A DNA stretch of 64,000 bases from Tessaracoccus sp. (lineage in GTDB: Bacteria > Actinomycetota > Actinomycetes > Propionibacteriales > Propionibacteriaceae). The stretch is taken from positions 372,001 through 436,000 of the forward strand of contig NZ_JADJNP010000004.1 in assembly GCF_016714275.1 (NCBI RefSeq), written 5' to 3'. Below, piece by piece: positions 17,692 to 27,512 of this stretch. The translations under genes were made by a program, and so were the position numbers. Every line of letters begins with the position of its first letter. The first letter of the stretch is position 1. Below the pieces are notes generated by a model that was given only the letters and a program-made list of their open reading frames with translations, searched no databases and was not told where the DNA came from.

Positions 17692-17763
17692 GTGCGATGC
17701 ACAAGAAGGTTCCGAAAGCTATCGCAACGTGACGATGATGATGCCTCAATGAGTGCAATGCAC
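17692..17763 (-). promoter_or_regulatory. Paired operator-like palindromes for the IclR/GH20 operon
   Basis: GTGCGATGCAC (17692-17702) and GTGCAATGCAC (17753-17763) share GTGC-N3-GCAC symmetry and lie 61 bp apart upstream of the operon. A degenerate third copy (GTGCGATGAC) lies near 17635. They are good candidates for the binding sites of the operon's IclR protein. Confidence 0.5.
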
Positions 17764-17797
17764 ACGTCTGGTCGGTCCGTGGATGGGCACACGGAAA

Positions 17798-17826
17798 GGC
17801 CGGGAACCCCGTCGGAGTTCCCGGCC
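17798..17826 (-). terminator. Rho-independent terminator of the second sugar-transport operon
   Basis: GGCCGGGAAC and GTTCCCGGCC form a perfect 10-bp stem with a 9-base loop. Read on the minus strand it is followed by TTT. It lies 50 bp past the stop codon of the permease at 17877. Confidence 0.8.
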
Positions 17827-17876
17827 TCCCGGGCCCCGTGCGCTCGTACCCCCCCAGGCGTGCGACGGGGCTCGTC

Positions 17877-18710
17877 TTACCCCTTCTCTGCGCCCTCGGT
17901 CGTCGACATGATCCTGCGCTGGAAGATGAAGAACAGGATCGCGACGGGGATCGTCATCAAGACCGCGGCGGCGAGCTTCAGCGGGAACTGATTGCCCGAG
18001 CCGAGCTGGCCGGACACCAGAGCGCCGACGCCCGTCGTGAGCGTGTGCAGCTCTGGGCTCTGGCGCGAGATGATGAAGTGCGCGAACTCGTTCCACGAAC
18101 CCTGGAAAGACAGGATCGTGAGAGTTATCAGCGCGGGCGTGGCCATTGGCAGCGTCACGGACCAGAACCGCCGGAACACGCCCGCGCCGTCGATCCGCGC
18201 TGCCTCCTCGATGGAGGCGGGGATCGAGTCGAAGAACTGTTTCATGATGAAGATGCCTGCCGCGTCGACGAGCAGCGGCAGGATCATGCCGAAGTACGTG
18301 TCGAACATGCCCAGCTCCTTGATGACAAGGAAGCGCGGCACCATCAGCACCACCGAAGGCACGGCGAGCACCGCGATGAAGACGCTGAACACCACCGACC
18401 TGCCGCGGAAAGGAAGCCGCGACAGCGCATACCCGGCGAGCGAGTTGAAGAACACCCGCGACACCGTGACGATGACGGCGATCACCACAGAGTTCATCGC
18501 CCAGCGGGGCAGGTCGGTGCCGAAGAACAGCCGCTCGTACGCGGCGACGGTGAACGGCGAAGGGATGAGCGCGAGCGGGTTGTTCGTGGCCTCCGCGTCC
18601 GTCTTGAAGGACCCCATCACCGCGATCAGGAAGGGGTAGAGGTACATCGCCGCGAGCGCGATCAGCACCGCGTAACCGGCGATCAGGCCGGCGGTCAACC
18701 GCTGCTTCAT
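17877..18710 (-). CDS. Sugar ABC transporter permease, MalG type (CUT1)
   Basis: 277 aa, six predicted transmembrane helices and the EAA loop (IPASIEEAARIDGAGVFRRFWSVTLPMATPA). It overlaps the upstream permease by 4 bp and is the last gene of the lacI-binding protein-permease-permease unit. The terminator at 17798-17826 follows. Like the other two transporters here it has no linked ATPase. Confidence 0.94.
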   Translation of the reverse strand: MKQRLTAGLIAGYAVLIALAAMYLYPFLIAVMGSFKTDAEATNNPLALIPSPFTVAAYERLFFGTDLPRWAMNSVVIAVIVTVSRVFFNSLAGYALSRLPFRGRSVVFSVFIAVLAVPSVVLMVPRFLVIKELGMFDTYFGMILPLLVDAAGIFIMKQFFDSIPASIEEAARIDGAGVFRRFWSVTLPMATPALITLTILSFQGSWNEFAHFIISRQSPELHTLTTGVGALVSGQLGSGNQFPLKLAAAVLMTIPVAILFFIFQRRIMSTTEGAEKG

Positions 18711-19801
18711 CGCTTGGCCCCCGTTCGCTTCGAGCGTCCGAAACCGGACGGGTCACGGTCGGCCAGCGCGAGCCGCTGGATCATCGTCATGACGATGATG
18801 ATCAAGAAAAGCACGAACGCGATCGCCGCGGCGATCCCCGGCCGGTTGCTGCTGAAGGCCTGGTCGTACGCCAGGAACGCCGGGCTGGTCAGCGTCGGCG
18901 CCGCGGGCGTGCCGCGCGTCAGGTACACCTGGTCGAACACCTGCCAGGTGCCGATAAGCCCGAGCGTCAGGACGGTGAACAGCGTCGGACGCAGCATCGG
19001 CAGCGTGACGTGCCAGAACGTCTGCCCCGGAGTGGCGCCGTCCATCACGGCCGCCTCGCCTACCTCGCCGCCGATGCTCTGCAGACCCGCGAGGAACAGC
19101 AGCATGAACGTGCCCGACGTCGTGAACACCGCCATCGCGATGAGCACTGTCTGCGCCACCGAAGGGCCGCCCACCCAGTCCCATGGCGTGACACCGAGGA
19201 AACCCGCCTGATCCCAGCCCGACGGGGCGGCCTTCACCCCGAAGAACCCGTACACCTTGTGCAGGACGCCTGAGGGGTCGGCGAACCAGTTCGGGCCGTT
19301 GATGGAGAACCACTTGAGGACCGCGTTGACCGCGCCGCTGGCCTGGAAGAGGAAGAGGAAAACGCCCGTGATCGCGATCGACGATGTCACCGAGGGGAAG
19401 TAGAACGCCGTCCGGAAGAAGCCCTTCGCGCGCAGCAGCCGTCGATTCACCTGGATGGCGAGGAACAGCGCCAGCGCGGTCTGCAGCGGCACGACGAAGA
19501 CCACGTAGTAGACGTTGTTGCGGATCGAGCGGCCGAACAGCTCACGGGTCAGCCCGTCTTCGGTGATGATCTTCGCGTAGTTGTCGAGGCCGATGAAGTC
19601 GACCCGAGGGTTGTTGATGGGGGAGAACCGGCCGTTCCAGTTCGTGAACGACACCCAGAGCGCCAACAGGATCGGCGCGATCAGGAAGACCCCGATGATC
19701 ACGATGGCCGGCGCCACGAACAGCCAGCCCGCCGCACCCTCTCTCCGGGTGAGGCTCCCGCGGCCGCGGCGTGCCGCGGGAGCCACCTGGGTTCCGGTCA
19801 C
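18707..19801 (-). CDS. Sugar ABC transporter permease, MalF type (CUT1)
   Basis: 364 aa with a GTG start at 19799-19801 preceded by AGGGAAA, 5 bp after the binding-protein stop. Hydrophobic helices begin near residue 27. It has an extended periplasmic loop (about 175-215, rich in Trp/Gly/Phe) and the EAA region (GEVGEAAVMDGATPGQTFWHVTLPMLRPT). It partners the MalG-type subunit downstream. Confidence 0.93.
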   Translation of the reverse strand: MTGTQVAPAARRGRGSLTRREGAAGWLFVAPAIVIIGVFLIAPILLALWVSFTNWNGRFSPINNPRVDFIGLDNYAKIITEDGLTRELFGRSIRNNVYYVVFVVPLQTALALFLAIQVNRRLLRAKGFFRTAFYFPSVTSSIAITGVFLFLFQASGAVNAVLKWFSINGPNWFADPSGVLHKVYGFFGVKAAPSGWDQAGFLGVTPWDWVGGPSVAQTVLIAMAVFTTSGTFMLLFLAGLQSIGGEVGEAAVMDGATPGQTFWHVTLPMLRPTLFTVLTLGLIGTWQVFDQVYLTRGTPAAPTLTSPAFLAYDQAFSSNRPGIAAAIAFVLFLIIIVMTMIQRLALADRDPSGFGRSKRTGAKR

Positions 19802-19806
19802 TTTCC

Positions 19807-21038
19807 CTAGCCTTGGGCCGACTTGAGCGCGGCCTCGAGCTGGGTCTGGACTTTGTCGAGCACGGCCTTCGAGTCCGCGGAGGCCAGCGTGGTGATGGCG
19901 TTGTTGAGCTCGCCGACGACGTCGGAGGCGCCCTTGAATGCGACGGGGGTGGTGGCGTAGTCGGCGCCGGCCACGAACGCCTGGTTCTCCGGGAACTTCT
20001 CCGCGTAGGTGGCGGCTGCGCCCGTCGTCGACGGGATGACGCCGAACGCGTCGGAGAACTTCAGCTGCTGCTCGTCGGAGGTGAGGAACTCGACGAGCTT
20101 CTGGGCCGTGGCGGCCGTCTTCTGGCCCTCGGCGATGCCCCAGCAGTTGGAGAACGTGAAGGTGCCCTTGCCGCCAGGTCCGGCGGGCAGCTCGATGACC
20201 TGGTACTTGACATCAGGGAAGTCGTTCTTGAGCGCGCCCGCGATCCACGGGCCTTCGATCACCATGGCGGCCTTGGCGTTGCCGAACGCCTCGCCACCCC
20301 AGCCTGCACCGAGGTCGGCGGGCCACTTCAGCGAGCCGTCGTCCAGCATCGACTTCACGAAGTCGAGCGCCGCGATGTTCTCGGGCGAGTTCGCGGTGAC
20401 CGTTCCGTCCTTCATGAGCCCGCCGCCCGCCTGGGCCATGAACACGCCGACTCGGGCGTACTCGGCGCCCATCGCGAGGCCGGCTGCGCCGTCGACGGAG
20501 AGCTTCTTGGCGACGGCATGCAGGTCGTCCCAGGTCTTCGGCAGGTCGGCGTCGGTCAGGCCGGCGGCCGCCCAGAGGTCGGTGTTGATGACGAGGCCCA
20601 GCGTGGAGAAGTCCTTCGGTGCGCAGATGAACTCGCCGTCGAAGGTGAAGGTGTCCTTGAGCGACTGGTAGAAGTCGCCCGCGTTGGGCAGGTTCTGCGC
20701 GTAGGGCTCCAGGTAGCCGTCGCTGGCGTAGGTCTGGAACTGGTCCCAGCTCATGTAGAACAGGTCGGGCGCCGCGTCGCCCGCGAAGCCCTGCGCGAGC
20801 TCTTGGTTCAGATCCGAGGCCGGGATCACCTTGACGGTGGCGTTCGCCGTCGCGGCCCAGGCGTCGGCGGCGGCCTGGACGGCGGTGGTCTCGGCGTCGC
20901 CTGACGACCCGATCAGGATGGTGAGCGACCCGGGCCGCAGCCCGGAGGCCGGGGCGGGGGCGGCCGCCCGCAGGCGGCGAGGCCGAGCGCGACGGCGCCG
21001 GCCAGGGCAGCCGCGGCAAGCGTCTTCGTGGATTTCAT
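19807..21038 (-). pseudogene. Sugar-binding lipoprotein (CUT1), frameshifted after the lipobox
   Basis: The ATG at 21036-21038 starts a clean lipoprotein signal (MKSTKTLAAAALAG...GLAAC, Cys23). That frame then stops after about 20 more residues. The mature protein continues in another frame from about 20955 (GSLTILIGSSGDAETTAVQ...) to the stop at 19807, with typical binding-protein sequence such as PDLFYMSWDQFQTYASDGYLEPY. One base appears to be missing around 20950-20970, in a G/C run. Either the assembly lost a base or the gene is recently broken. The longest intact piece would start at GTG 20829 without a signal. It lies between lacI and the permeases in one operon. Confidence 0.85.
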
Positions 21039-21060
21039 GATGCGTCCTTTCATTGCGGGG

Positions 21061-22076
21061 CTATGCCCTGTGGGGTGCGATGGGGAAGCCCCAACGCGGG
21101 TCGTGCCTGACGATCAGGCGGGGTGGGATGAGACCCCGGCGGGTCTCGCCCGGGTTGTCGAGCGCGGCCAGGATCCGTTTCGCGACACGTGCGAGGTCCT
21201 GGTCGACGCTGCTGAAGCCGAAGCTCGCGGCGAGCGGCGTGTTGTCGAAGCCGACGATGGGGACGCTGAGCCCGCTGGTGCGGACCGCTGCCACCATGCC
21301 GACGGCGAGGGAGTCCGAGGCGCAGACCACGGCGTCGGCCCCGGCGGCGAGCAGCGTGGGGGCGGTGTCGATGGCGAGCGAGATGTGGTCCTCGGAGACG
21401 GCGTTGAGGGCGGCGATGTCGTCGTCGGAGTAGCCGAGCTCGGTGCGGACGACGTCGGCCCATCCGCCGCGGCGGTCATCACCGGTGGCCGAGCCCTCGG
21501 GCCAGCCGAAGAACCCGATGCGGCGGAAGCCGCGTTCGATCAGCTCGAGGGTCGCCTCGGCGGTGCCGCGGCGACCGTCGACGTCGACCCAGGAGTGGGG
21601 GGCGGTCTCCTCGCTGCCCCAGGGTCGGCCGAAGGCGACGAAGCGGAGGCCCTGAGAGGAGAGCGCCTCGATGCGGTCGTCGTTCTGGTGCGTGTCGGTC
21701 AGCACGAACTCGTCGACGAGGCTCTGGGCGGTGAGACGCTCGATGGTGCGGACCTCCTCGTCGTCGGTCTCGGCGGGGAGGAGCAGCACGTGCTTGTCAT
21801 AGGCAGCTGCCGCGCGCTGAGCTCGTGCAGCAGACGGTCGATGAGGACGCCCGCGACGTTGTCGCTCGTGGGGCGCATTCGCAACCCGATGTTGCCGGTG
21901 CGCTGCTGCCGCAGCATCCGGGCCCGGACGTTGTGGGTGTAGCCCAGCTCGTCGATGGCCGCCCGGACGCGGGTGAGGGTCGTGTCCTTGACGATGTCGG
22001 GGTTGCTGATGGAGTTGCTCACCGTTTGGGGCGAAACTCCGGCGAGCGCGGCGACGTGGGCGAGGGTGACGGCCAC
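21061..22076 (-). pseudogene. LacI-family regulator of the sugar locus, frameshifted
   Basis: The GTG at 22074-22076 has a good AGGAGG. The first frame gives the LacI DNA-binding domain (LAHVAALAGVSPQTVSNSISNPDIVKDTT) and hinge to about residue 88. The effector domain continues in another frame from about 21800 to the stop at 21061 (VLLLPAETDDEEVRTIERL... and IVGFDNTPLAASFGFSSVDQDLARVAKRIL). A single missing base near 21800-21813 explains the break. If real, the repressor is inactive and the locus deregulated. Two palindromic operators lie directly upstream, and the gene leads the transport operon. Confidence 0.85.
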
Positions 22077-22093
22077 CGATACCTCCTGAGTCC

Positions 22094-22140
22094 TTAGATC
22101 GATCTAACTTTGGCCTCCACTGGCTCTTGGATCGATCTAA
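22094..22140. promoter_or_regulatory. Two LacI-type operators between lacI and the debranching-enzyme gene
   Basis: TTAGATCGATCTAA (22094-22107) is a perfect 14-bp palindrome with a central CG, typical for LacI-family proteins. TTGGATCGATCTAA (22127-22140) differs at one position. The copies are 33 bp apart in the divergent promoter region and can serve both the leftward lacI/transport operon and the rightward hydrolase gene. Confidence 0.82.
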
Positions 22141-22199
22141 GAAACACGCTAGCGTAAAGCCACCCCAATGTGAACCCCTGATCGCGAAACTGAGGTGGC

Positions 22200-24105
22200 A
22201 TGAGCGTTACCGGCGAAGGCCAGCAGCCCTTCCTCAACGACGAGACCGTCGTCCTCGTCGCGCCCACGCAAGTCTGGTCAGGACGGAGCGGCGACTACTG
22301 GTCGCGCCCCATCCACGGGCTCTACCACGCCGACTGGCGCCTCATCCGGTCCGCGGAGCTGCGTGTCGACGGCCTGCCGATCGAGGTGGCCGGGGTGGCG
22401 ACCGAGCCGGGCCGGCTCATCGTGCGTGGCCTCGCCCGCAGCGTCGACGATCACACCGCCGACCCGCGGGTGCTCGTGGAGTGGCGGCGTACGGTCGAGC
22501 CCGGCCTCGTAGGGGAACGGCTGCGCGTGGTCAACGGGCTGACCGAGGTCGTGCACGTTCCCCTCGAACTCGCCTTCTGCATCGAGTTCGCGGAGATGCA
22601 GGCCATCAAGGAGGGGCGTCGCCGGCCGGTCGTCGTCGACGTGACCATGACTGACGGCGAGGTCCGAGCCAGCGACGGCGTCCGCGAGGTCCGACTGTCC
22701 GCGCGCGGGGCCGAGCTCTCGCTCACGGGAAGCCTCGCCACCGTTTCGACGGTCATCGAACTACCCGCGAAGGGAACGGCGGAGAGGGTGTCCATGTCGC
22801 GCAGGGGACGCCGTGGTCCCGGACGCGCAGAGGGTCGCGCCCAGCGGCGACGCCGCCCTCGACCGCTGGGCTGCCCAGGCGCTCGCCGACTGCCGCGCCC
22901 TCCTCCTCGACGCCGGCGACGGCCCGTTCGTCGCGGCTGGTGCGCCCTGGTTCCTGACCCTCTTCGGCCGCGACTCGCTCATCGCCGCGCGGTTCCTGCT
23001 TCCCGTCTCGACGAGCCTCGCCGCAGCCACGCTGCGCACGCTGGCCGCGCGGCAGGGCACGAAGACCGACGACGCAACCGCCGAGCAGCCCGGCAAGATC
23101 CTGCACGAGGTGCGGGCGGGTGCTTTCACGCTCCCGGGGGAGGGGCTAGCGCTGCCGCCGGTGTACTACGGCACCATCGATGCGACCGGGCTTTGGATCA
23201 TCCTGCTGCACGACGCCTGGTGCGCCGGGCTCCCCGACGATGAGGTCCGCGCGCTCCTTCCCGCGCTGCATGCCGCGCTGGGCTGGCTGCGCGACGACAG
23301 CTGCCCCGACGACTCGGGCTTCCTCAAGTACATCGACACCACCGGGCACGGCCTCGCGAACCAGGGTTGGAAGGATTCCGGCGACTCCATCCGCTTCCGC
23401 GACGGTGCGATCGCCGCGGCCCCCATCGCCTTGGCGGAGGTTCAGGCCCAGGCTTGCCTCGCTGCAGAGTCGGCCGCGGCGCTGCTCGACGCGTTCGACG
23501 GCGACGGCGCCCCCTGGCGCGAGTGGGCCGAGGCCATGCGGGTCCGTTTCCGCGCGGCGTTCTGGGTGGAGCGCGACGGCGACCGGTTCCCCGCGGTCGC
23601 GCTCGACGGCGCAGGCGTCCCCGTTGACTCCAAGACCTCCAACATCGGCCAGCTCATCGGAACGACGCTGCTGAGTGCCGACGAGGAGTCCGCGCTCGCC
23701 GAACTGCTGCTCGAGCCGCGCTTCGCGTCCGGCTTCGGGCTGCGCACCATGGCCTCCGACGAGGCGGCGTACTGGCCGCTGTCCTACCACTGCGGAAGCG
23801 TCTGGGTGCACGACACCGCCGTCGCGATCGAGGGGATGCTTCGCGCGGGGCTCACGGCGCCGGCGCAGGAGCTGGCCCGCCAGCTGGTGCGCGCGGCGGA
23901 CGCGTTCGAGTCGCGTGCGCCCGAGCTGTTCGGCGGGTTCGGCACGGACGAGAGCAACCGCCCGATCAGCTATCCGTCCTCGTGTCGGCCCCAGGGATGG
24001 GCGGCCGCCGCCGTCGTCCCGGTGCACCGCGCGCTGACCTTCTCGTGTCCTGCTATGGCTCCCTCCTCCGCCTTGTCGCTCATCCCGCCTGACGCCGCGT
24101 CCTGA
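22200..24105 (+). pseudogene. Glycogen-debranching-like amylo-alpha-1,6-glucosidase, frameshifted
   Basis: The ATG at 22200 follows a GAGG. The first about 200 residues match the N-terminal beta domain of bacterial debranching-type glucosidases (FLNDETVVLV...GLYHADWRLIRSAELRVDG). That frame degenerates near 22800. The catalytic (alpha/alpha)6 barrel continues one base out of frame (APWFLTLFGRDSLIAARFLLP, YYGTIDATGLWIILLHDAW, GWKDSGDSIRFRDG, ISYPSSCRPQGWAAA) to 24105. One extra base around 22797-22803 is the simplest cause. The last about 20 residues are also atypical. It probably hydrolyses imported alpha-glucosides or maltodextrin-like substrate. It is divergent from lacI and shares its operators. 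Confidence 0.82.
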
Positions 24106-24240
24106 TCGGCACCTAGGTGCGACAGACCAGTAGCCCGCCGACGCCGGATCGTCGGGCCGCATGTATGTGACCGTTCTCATTCCGGTAGGCTTCTCCCGTG
24201 AACGCCGCGCGACCGCGCGGGTCGGACTGTGGAGGTCATC

Positions 24241-25830
24241 GTGGATCAGGCAGCGCGCGAGGCGGTTCAGAACGCGGACACGTCGTTGGGCATCGAGTTC
24301 GGCTCGACACGCATCAAAGCGGTGCTGATCGGGCCCGATCAGCAGCCCATCGCCACCGGCGGTTACGAGTGGGCCTCGAAACTGGAGAGCGGCGTCTGGA
24401 CCTACGACCTCGACGCCGTCTGGACGGGCCTGCGCGCGGCGTACGCGGAACTCGCCGCGAACGTCGAGTCGGCCACCGGTGTCGTCCTGGAACGCGTCGG
24501 CGCGCTGGGCTTCTCCGCGATGATGCACGGCTACCTCGCCTTCGGGGCCGACGGTGCCCTCCTTGTGCCGTTCCGCACCTGGCAGAACACGCTTACCGCC
24601 GAGGCGTCGGCCGTCCTCACGCCGCTTTTCCAGCACAACATCCCTCAACGGTGGAGCGTCGCGCACCTCTACCAGGCCGTCCTCGCCGACGAGCCACACG
24701 TGGCCGACATCGCGTTCCTCACCACGCTGGCCGGGTACGTCCACTGGCGGCTTTCCGGCGAGCGCGTGCTGGGTGTCGGCGACGCCAGCGGCATGTTCCC
24801 GATCGACGTCGCGACCGGCAGCTTCGACGAGCGCATGCTCGCGCAGTTCGACGAGCTTGTTGCCGATCGCGGCTACCCGTGGCATCTCGGCGCACTGCTC
24901 CCCACGGTGCTGCCCGCGGGCCAGCAGGCGGGTGCGCTGACCGCGGAGGGCGCGGCGCTGCTCGACCCCACCGGCCGCCTCCAGACGGGCATTCCCATGG
25001 CGCCTCCGGAGGGCGACGCCGGCACCGGCATGGTGGCGACGAACTCCGTCGCCCGCCGCACCGCCAACGTGTCCGCTGGCACGTCGATCTTCGCGATGGT
25101 CGTCCTCGAGGGCCCGTTGCGCAGGCTGCACGAGGAGATCGACCTCGTCACCACGCCCGCCGGCGACCTCGTCGCCATGGCGCACTGCAACAACGGCACC
25201 GTCGACCTCAGCGCCTGGGTTTCGTTGTTCGGCGAGGTCGCCGCGGCGCTCGGCGCGGCGGTCGACACCAACACGCTGTTCGAGACCCTCTATCGGTCGG
25301 CCCTCGACGGCGACGCCGACGGCGGCGGCATGCTCGCCTACAACTACCTGGCCGGCGAGCACGTCGTCGGCATGGAGGCCGGGCGCCCGCTGTTCGTGCG
25401 CACGCCCGAGAGCCGGTTCACGCTGGCCAACTTCACGCGCACGCACCTCTTTGCGTCGCTCGGCGCGCTCCGCGTCGGCATGGACGTCCTGCTGAAGGAT
25501 GAGGGCGTGCAGCTTGACTCGATGTTCGCCCACGGCGGCCTTTTCAAGACGAAGGGCGTCGCGCAGGGCTTCCTCGCGGCCGCCATGAACACCCCGGTCT
25601 CCGTCGGCGACCTCGCGGGCGAGGGCGGCGCCTGGGGCATGGCGCTGCTCGCGCAGTACCTCCGCATCGGTGAGGGATCGCTCGCCGAGTGGCTCGCCGG
25701 TGCGGTCTTCGCCGACGCCGATGTCGTGACCCTCGAGCCCGCGCAGACCGACGTCGAAGGCTTCGATCGCTTCATGACGCGCTACCGTGCCGGCCTTGCC
25801 ATTGAGCGCGCGGCGGTGGACGCGCTCTAG
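24241..25830 (+). CDS. FGGY-family carbohydrate kinase
   Basis: 529 aa from GTG 24241, chosen because GGAGG lies 5 bases upstream; GTG 24229 is possible. FGGY features include the N-terminal phosphate loop SLGIEFGSTRIKAVLIG, GFSAMMHGYLAF, GVGDASGMFPID, a TANVSAGTSIFA motif and the C-terminal ATP-binding glycine-rich segment HGGLFKTKGVAQGFLAAAMNTPVSV. It phosphorylates a sugar, probably a pentulose such as xylulose or ribulose; substrate specificity cannot be read from the sequence. It stands alone between the debranching-enzyme gene and argS. Confidence 0.85.
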   Translation: MDQAAREAVQNADTSLGIEFGSTRIKAVLIGPDQQPIATGGYEWASKLESGVWTYDLDAVWTGLRAAYAELAANVESATGVVLERVGALGFSAMMHGYLAFGADGALLVPFRTWQNTLTAEASAVLTPLFQHNIPQRWSVAHLYQAVLADEPHVADIAFLTTLAGYVHWRLSGERVLGVGDASGMFPIDVATGSFDERMLAQFDELVADRGYPWHLGALLPTVLPAGQQAGALTAEGAALLDPTGRLQTGIPMAPPEGDAGTGMVATNSVARRTANVSAGTSIFAMVVLEGPLRRLHEEIDLVTTPAGDLVAMAHCNNGTVDLSAWVSLFGEVAAALGAAVDTNTLFETLYRSALDGDADGGGMLAYNYLAGEHVVGMEAGRPLFVRTPESRFTLANFTRTHLFASLGALRVGMDVLLKDEGVQLDSMFAHGGLFKTKGVAQGFLAAAMNTPVSVGDLAGEGGAWGMALLAQYLRIGEGSLAEWLAGAVFADADVVTLEPAQTDVEGFDRFMTRYRAGLAIERAAVDAL

Positions 25831-25863
25831 CCGGCTTGGGGGGCGACTCCCGGGAGTGCCAGA

Positions 25864-27507
25864 ATGGCGCGCATGCAGTCACTCCCCGCCCTTCTCGATG
25901 CCCGGTTGCGCGCGCTCACCGACGTCGACCCGGAGATGCGCCCGGCCACCAAGCCGCAGTTCGGGCACTTCCAGTCGAATGTCGCGCTGCGCCTGGCGAA
26001 GCAGCAGGGACGGCCGCCGCGCGAGGTGGCCGCGGACATCGTCGCCCAGCTGGACCTCGACGACCTGTGCGAGCCGCTCGAGATCGCGGGGCCCGGGTTC
26101 ATCAACTTCCGCATGCGCACCGACGTTCTCGCCGCGGCGGCGACCGCGCTGCTCGAAGACCCCGACGGCGGCATCAACATCGTCGCGTTCCCGCAGCGCG
26201 TCGTCATCGACTACTCGGCGCCGAACGTGGCGAAGCAGATGCACGTCGGGCACCTGCGCACCACGATCATCGGCGACTGCTTCAACCGCGTCCTCACTGC
26301 GATCGGCCACACGGTCATCCCGCAGAACCACATCGGCGACTGGGGCACCCAGTTCGGCATGCTGGTCGAGGAGGTGCTCGACGAGGGCCTCGACGCCGGG
26401 ACGCTGACGCTGCCGGAGGCCGACGCGCTCTACAAGCGGGCGTCGACCAGGTTCCGCGCCGACGAGGAGTTCGCCGCCCGTGCGCGCGCCCGGGTTGCGC
26501 TGTTCCAAGGCGGCGACGAGCAGTCGCTGACCATCTGGCGCCAGCTCGTCGACATCTCCAAGCCGGCGTTCAACGAGGCCTACCGGCGGCTCGGCGTGCT
26601 GCTGACCGACGACGACCTCGCGGGCGAGTCGACGTACAACGACGACCTCCCCGTGCTGGTGGAGGAGTTGGAGGCCTCCGGTGTGGCCGTGGAGGACCAG
26701 GGCGCGCTGTGCGTGTTCGTCGACGGCTTCGACGCGCCGCTGATCGTGCGCAAGTCGGACGGCGGCTACGGCTACGCGACGACCGACCTGGCCGCGATCC
26801 GCCGCCGAGTGGGCGTGCTGCACGCCGACCGCATCATCTACGTCACCGACGCCCGCCAGGCCGGCCACTTCGCGGAGATCTTCGCCGCTGCCCGGAAGGC
26901 GGGCTTCCTGCCCGACGACGTCGTGGCCCAGCACGTCGGCTACGGCATGGTCCTCGGCAACGACGGCAAGCCGTTCAAGACGCGCGACGGCTCGGCGGCC
27001 ACGCTGGAGTCGCTGCTCGACGCGGCCGAGGAGGAGGCGGCGCCGAACATCGCGCTCGCGGCCATCAAGTACTCGGACCTGAGCAGCGGCCTGCAGAAGG
27101 ACTACGTCTTCAACGCCGAGCGGATGGTCAAGACCACCGGCGACACCGGCCCCTACCTGCAGTACGCGCACGCCCGCGCGTCACGGATCCTCCGCAACGC
27201 GGAGGAGCAGGGTCTCGGCTACGGCGCCGTCACCGTGCTGGAGGAACCGGTCGAGCAGCAGCTCGCGCTGCAGTTGAGCGGCTTCGGCGACGTCGTCGAC
27301 GAGGTTGCGGCGCAGCTCACGCCGCACAAGCTGTGCGGGTACCTGTACGAGCTGGCGGGCACGCTTGCGTCGTTCTACGAGGCGTGCCCGGTGCTGAAGT
27401 CGGAGGGCGATGTCCGCGCCTCCCGGCTCGCGCTCTGTGCCGCGACGAAGCGCGTCCTGGCCAAGGGCCTCGACCTGCTCGGGATCGACGCCCCCGACCG
27501 GATGTAA
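25864..27507 (+). CDS. argS: Arginyl-tRNA synthetase
   Basis: 547 aa class I synthetase that charges tRNA-Arg. The N-terminal Add1 tRNA-binding domain (GHFQSNVALRLAK) precedes the Rossmann core with the HIGH-type motif HVGH (127-130) inside DYSAPNVAKQMHVGHLRTT. A C-terminal DALR anticodon-binding domain (about 430-547) follows. A canonical KMSK is not obvious, as is common in ArgS. The gene ends 5 bp from the convergent ppgK stop. Confidence 0.97.
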   Translation: MARMQSLPALLDARLRALTDVDPEMRPATKPQFGHFQSNVALRLAKQQGRPPREVAADIVAQLDLDDLCEPLEIAGPGFINFRMRTDVLAAAATALLEDPDGGINIVAFPQRVVIDYSAPNVAKQMHVGHLRTTIIGDCFNRVLTAIGHTVIPQNHIGDWGTQFGMLVEEVLDEGLDAGTLTLPEADALYKRASTRFRADEEFAARARARVALFQGGDEQSLTIWRQLVDISKPAFNEAYRRLGVLLTDDDLAGESTYNDDLPVLVEELEASGVAVEDQGALCVFVDGFDAPLIVRKSDGGYGYATTDLAAIRRRVGVLHADRIIYVTDARQAGHFAEIFAAARKAGFLPDDVVAQHVGYGMVLGNDGKPFKTRDGSAATLESLLDAAEEEAAPNIALAAIKYSDLSSGLQKDYVFNAERMVKTTGDTGPYLQYAHARASRILRNAEEQGLGYGAVTVLEEPVEQQLALQLSGFGDVVDEVAAQLTPHKLCGYLYELAGTLASFYEACPVLKSEGDVRASRLALCAATKRVLAKGLDLLGIDAPDRM

Positions 27508-27512
27508 CGCCG

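Noticed and set aside
23146..25533. Long minus-strand open frame of about 800 codons opposite the hydrolase and kinase genes
   Set aside because: It lies antisense to two genes with clear family motifs; its translation is Arg/Gly/Val-rich low-complexity typical of high-GC shadow frames.
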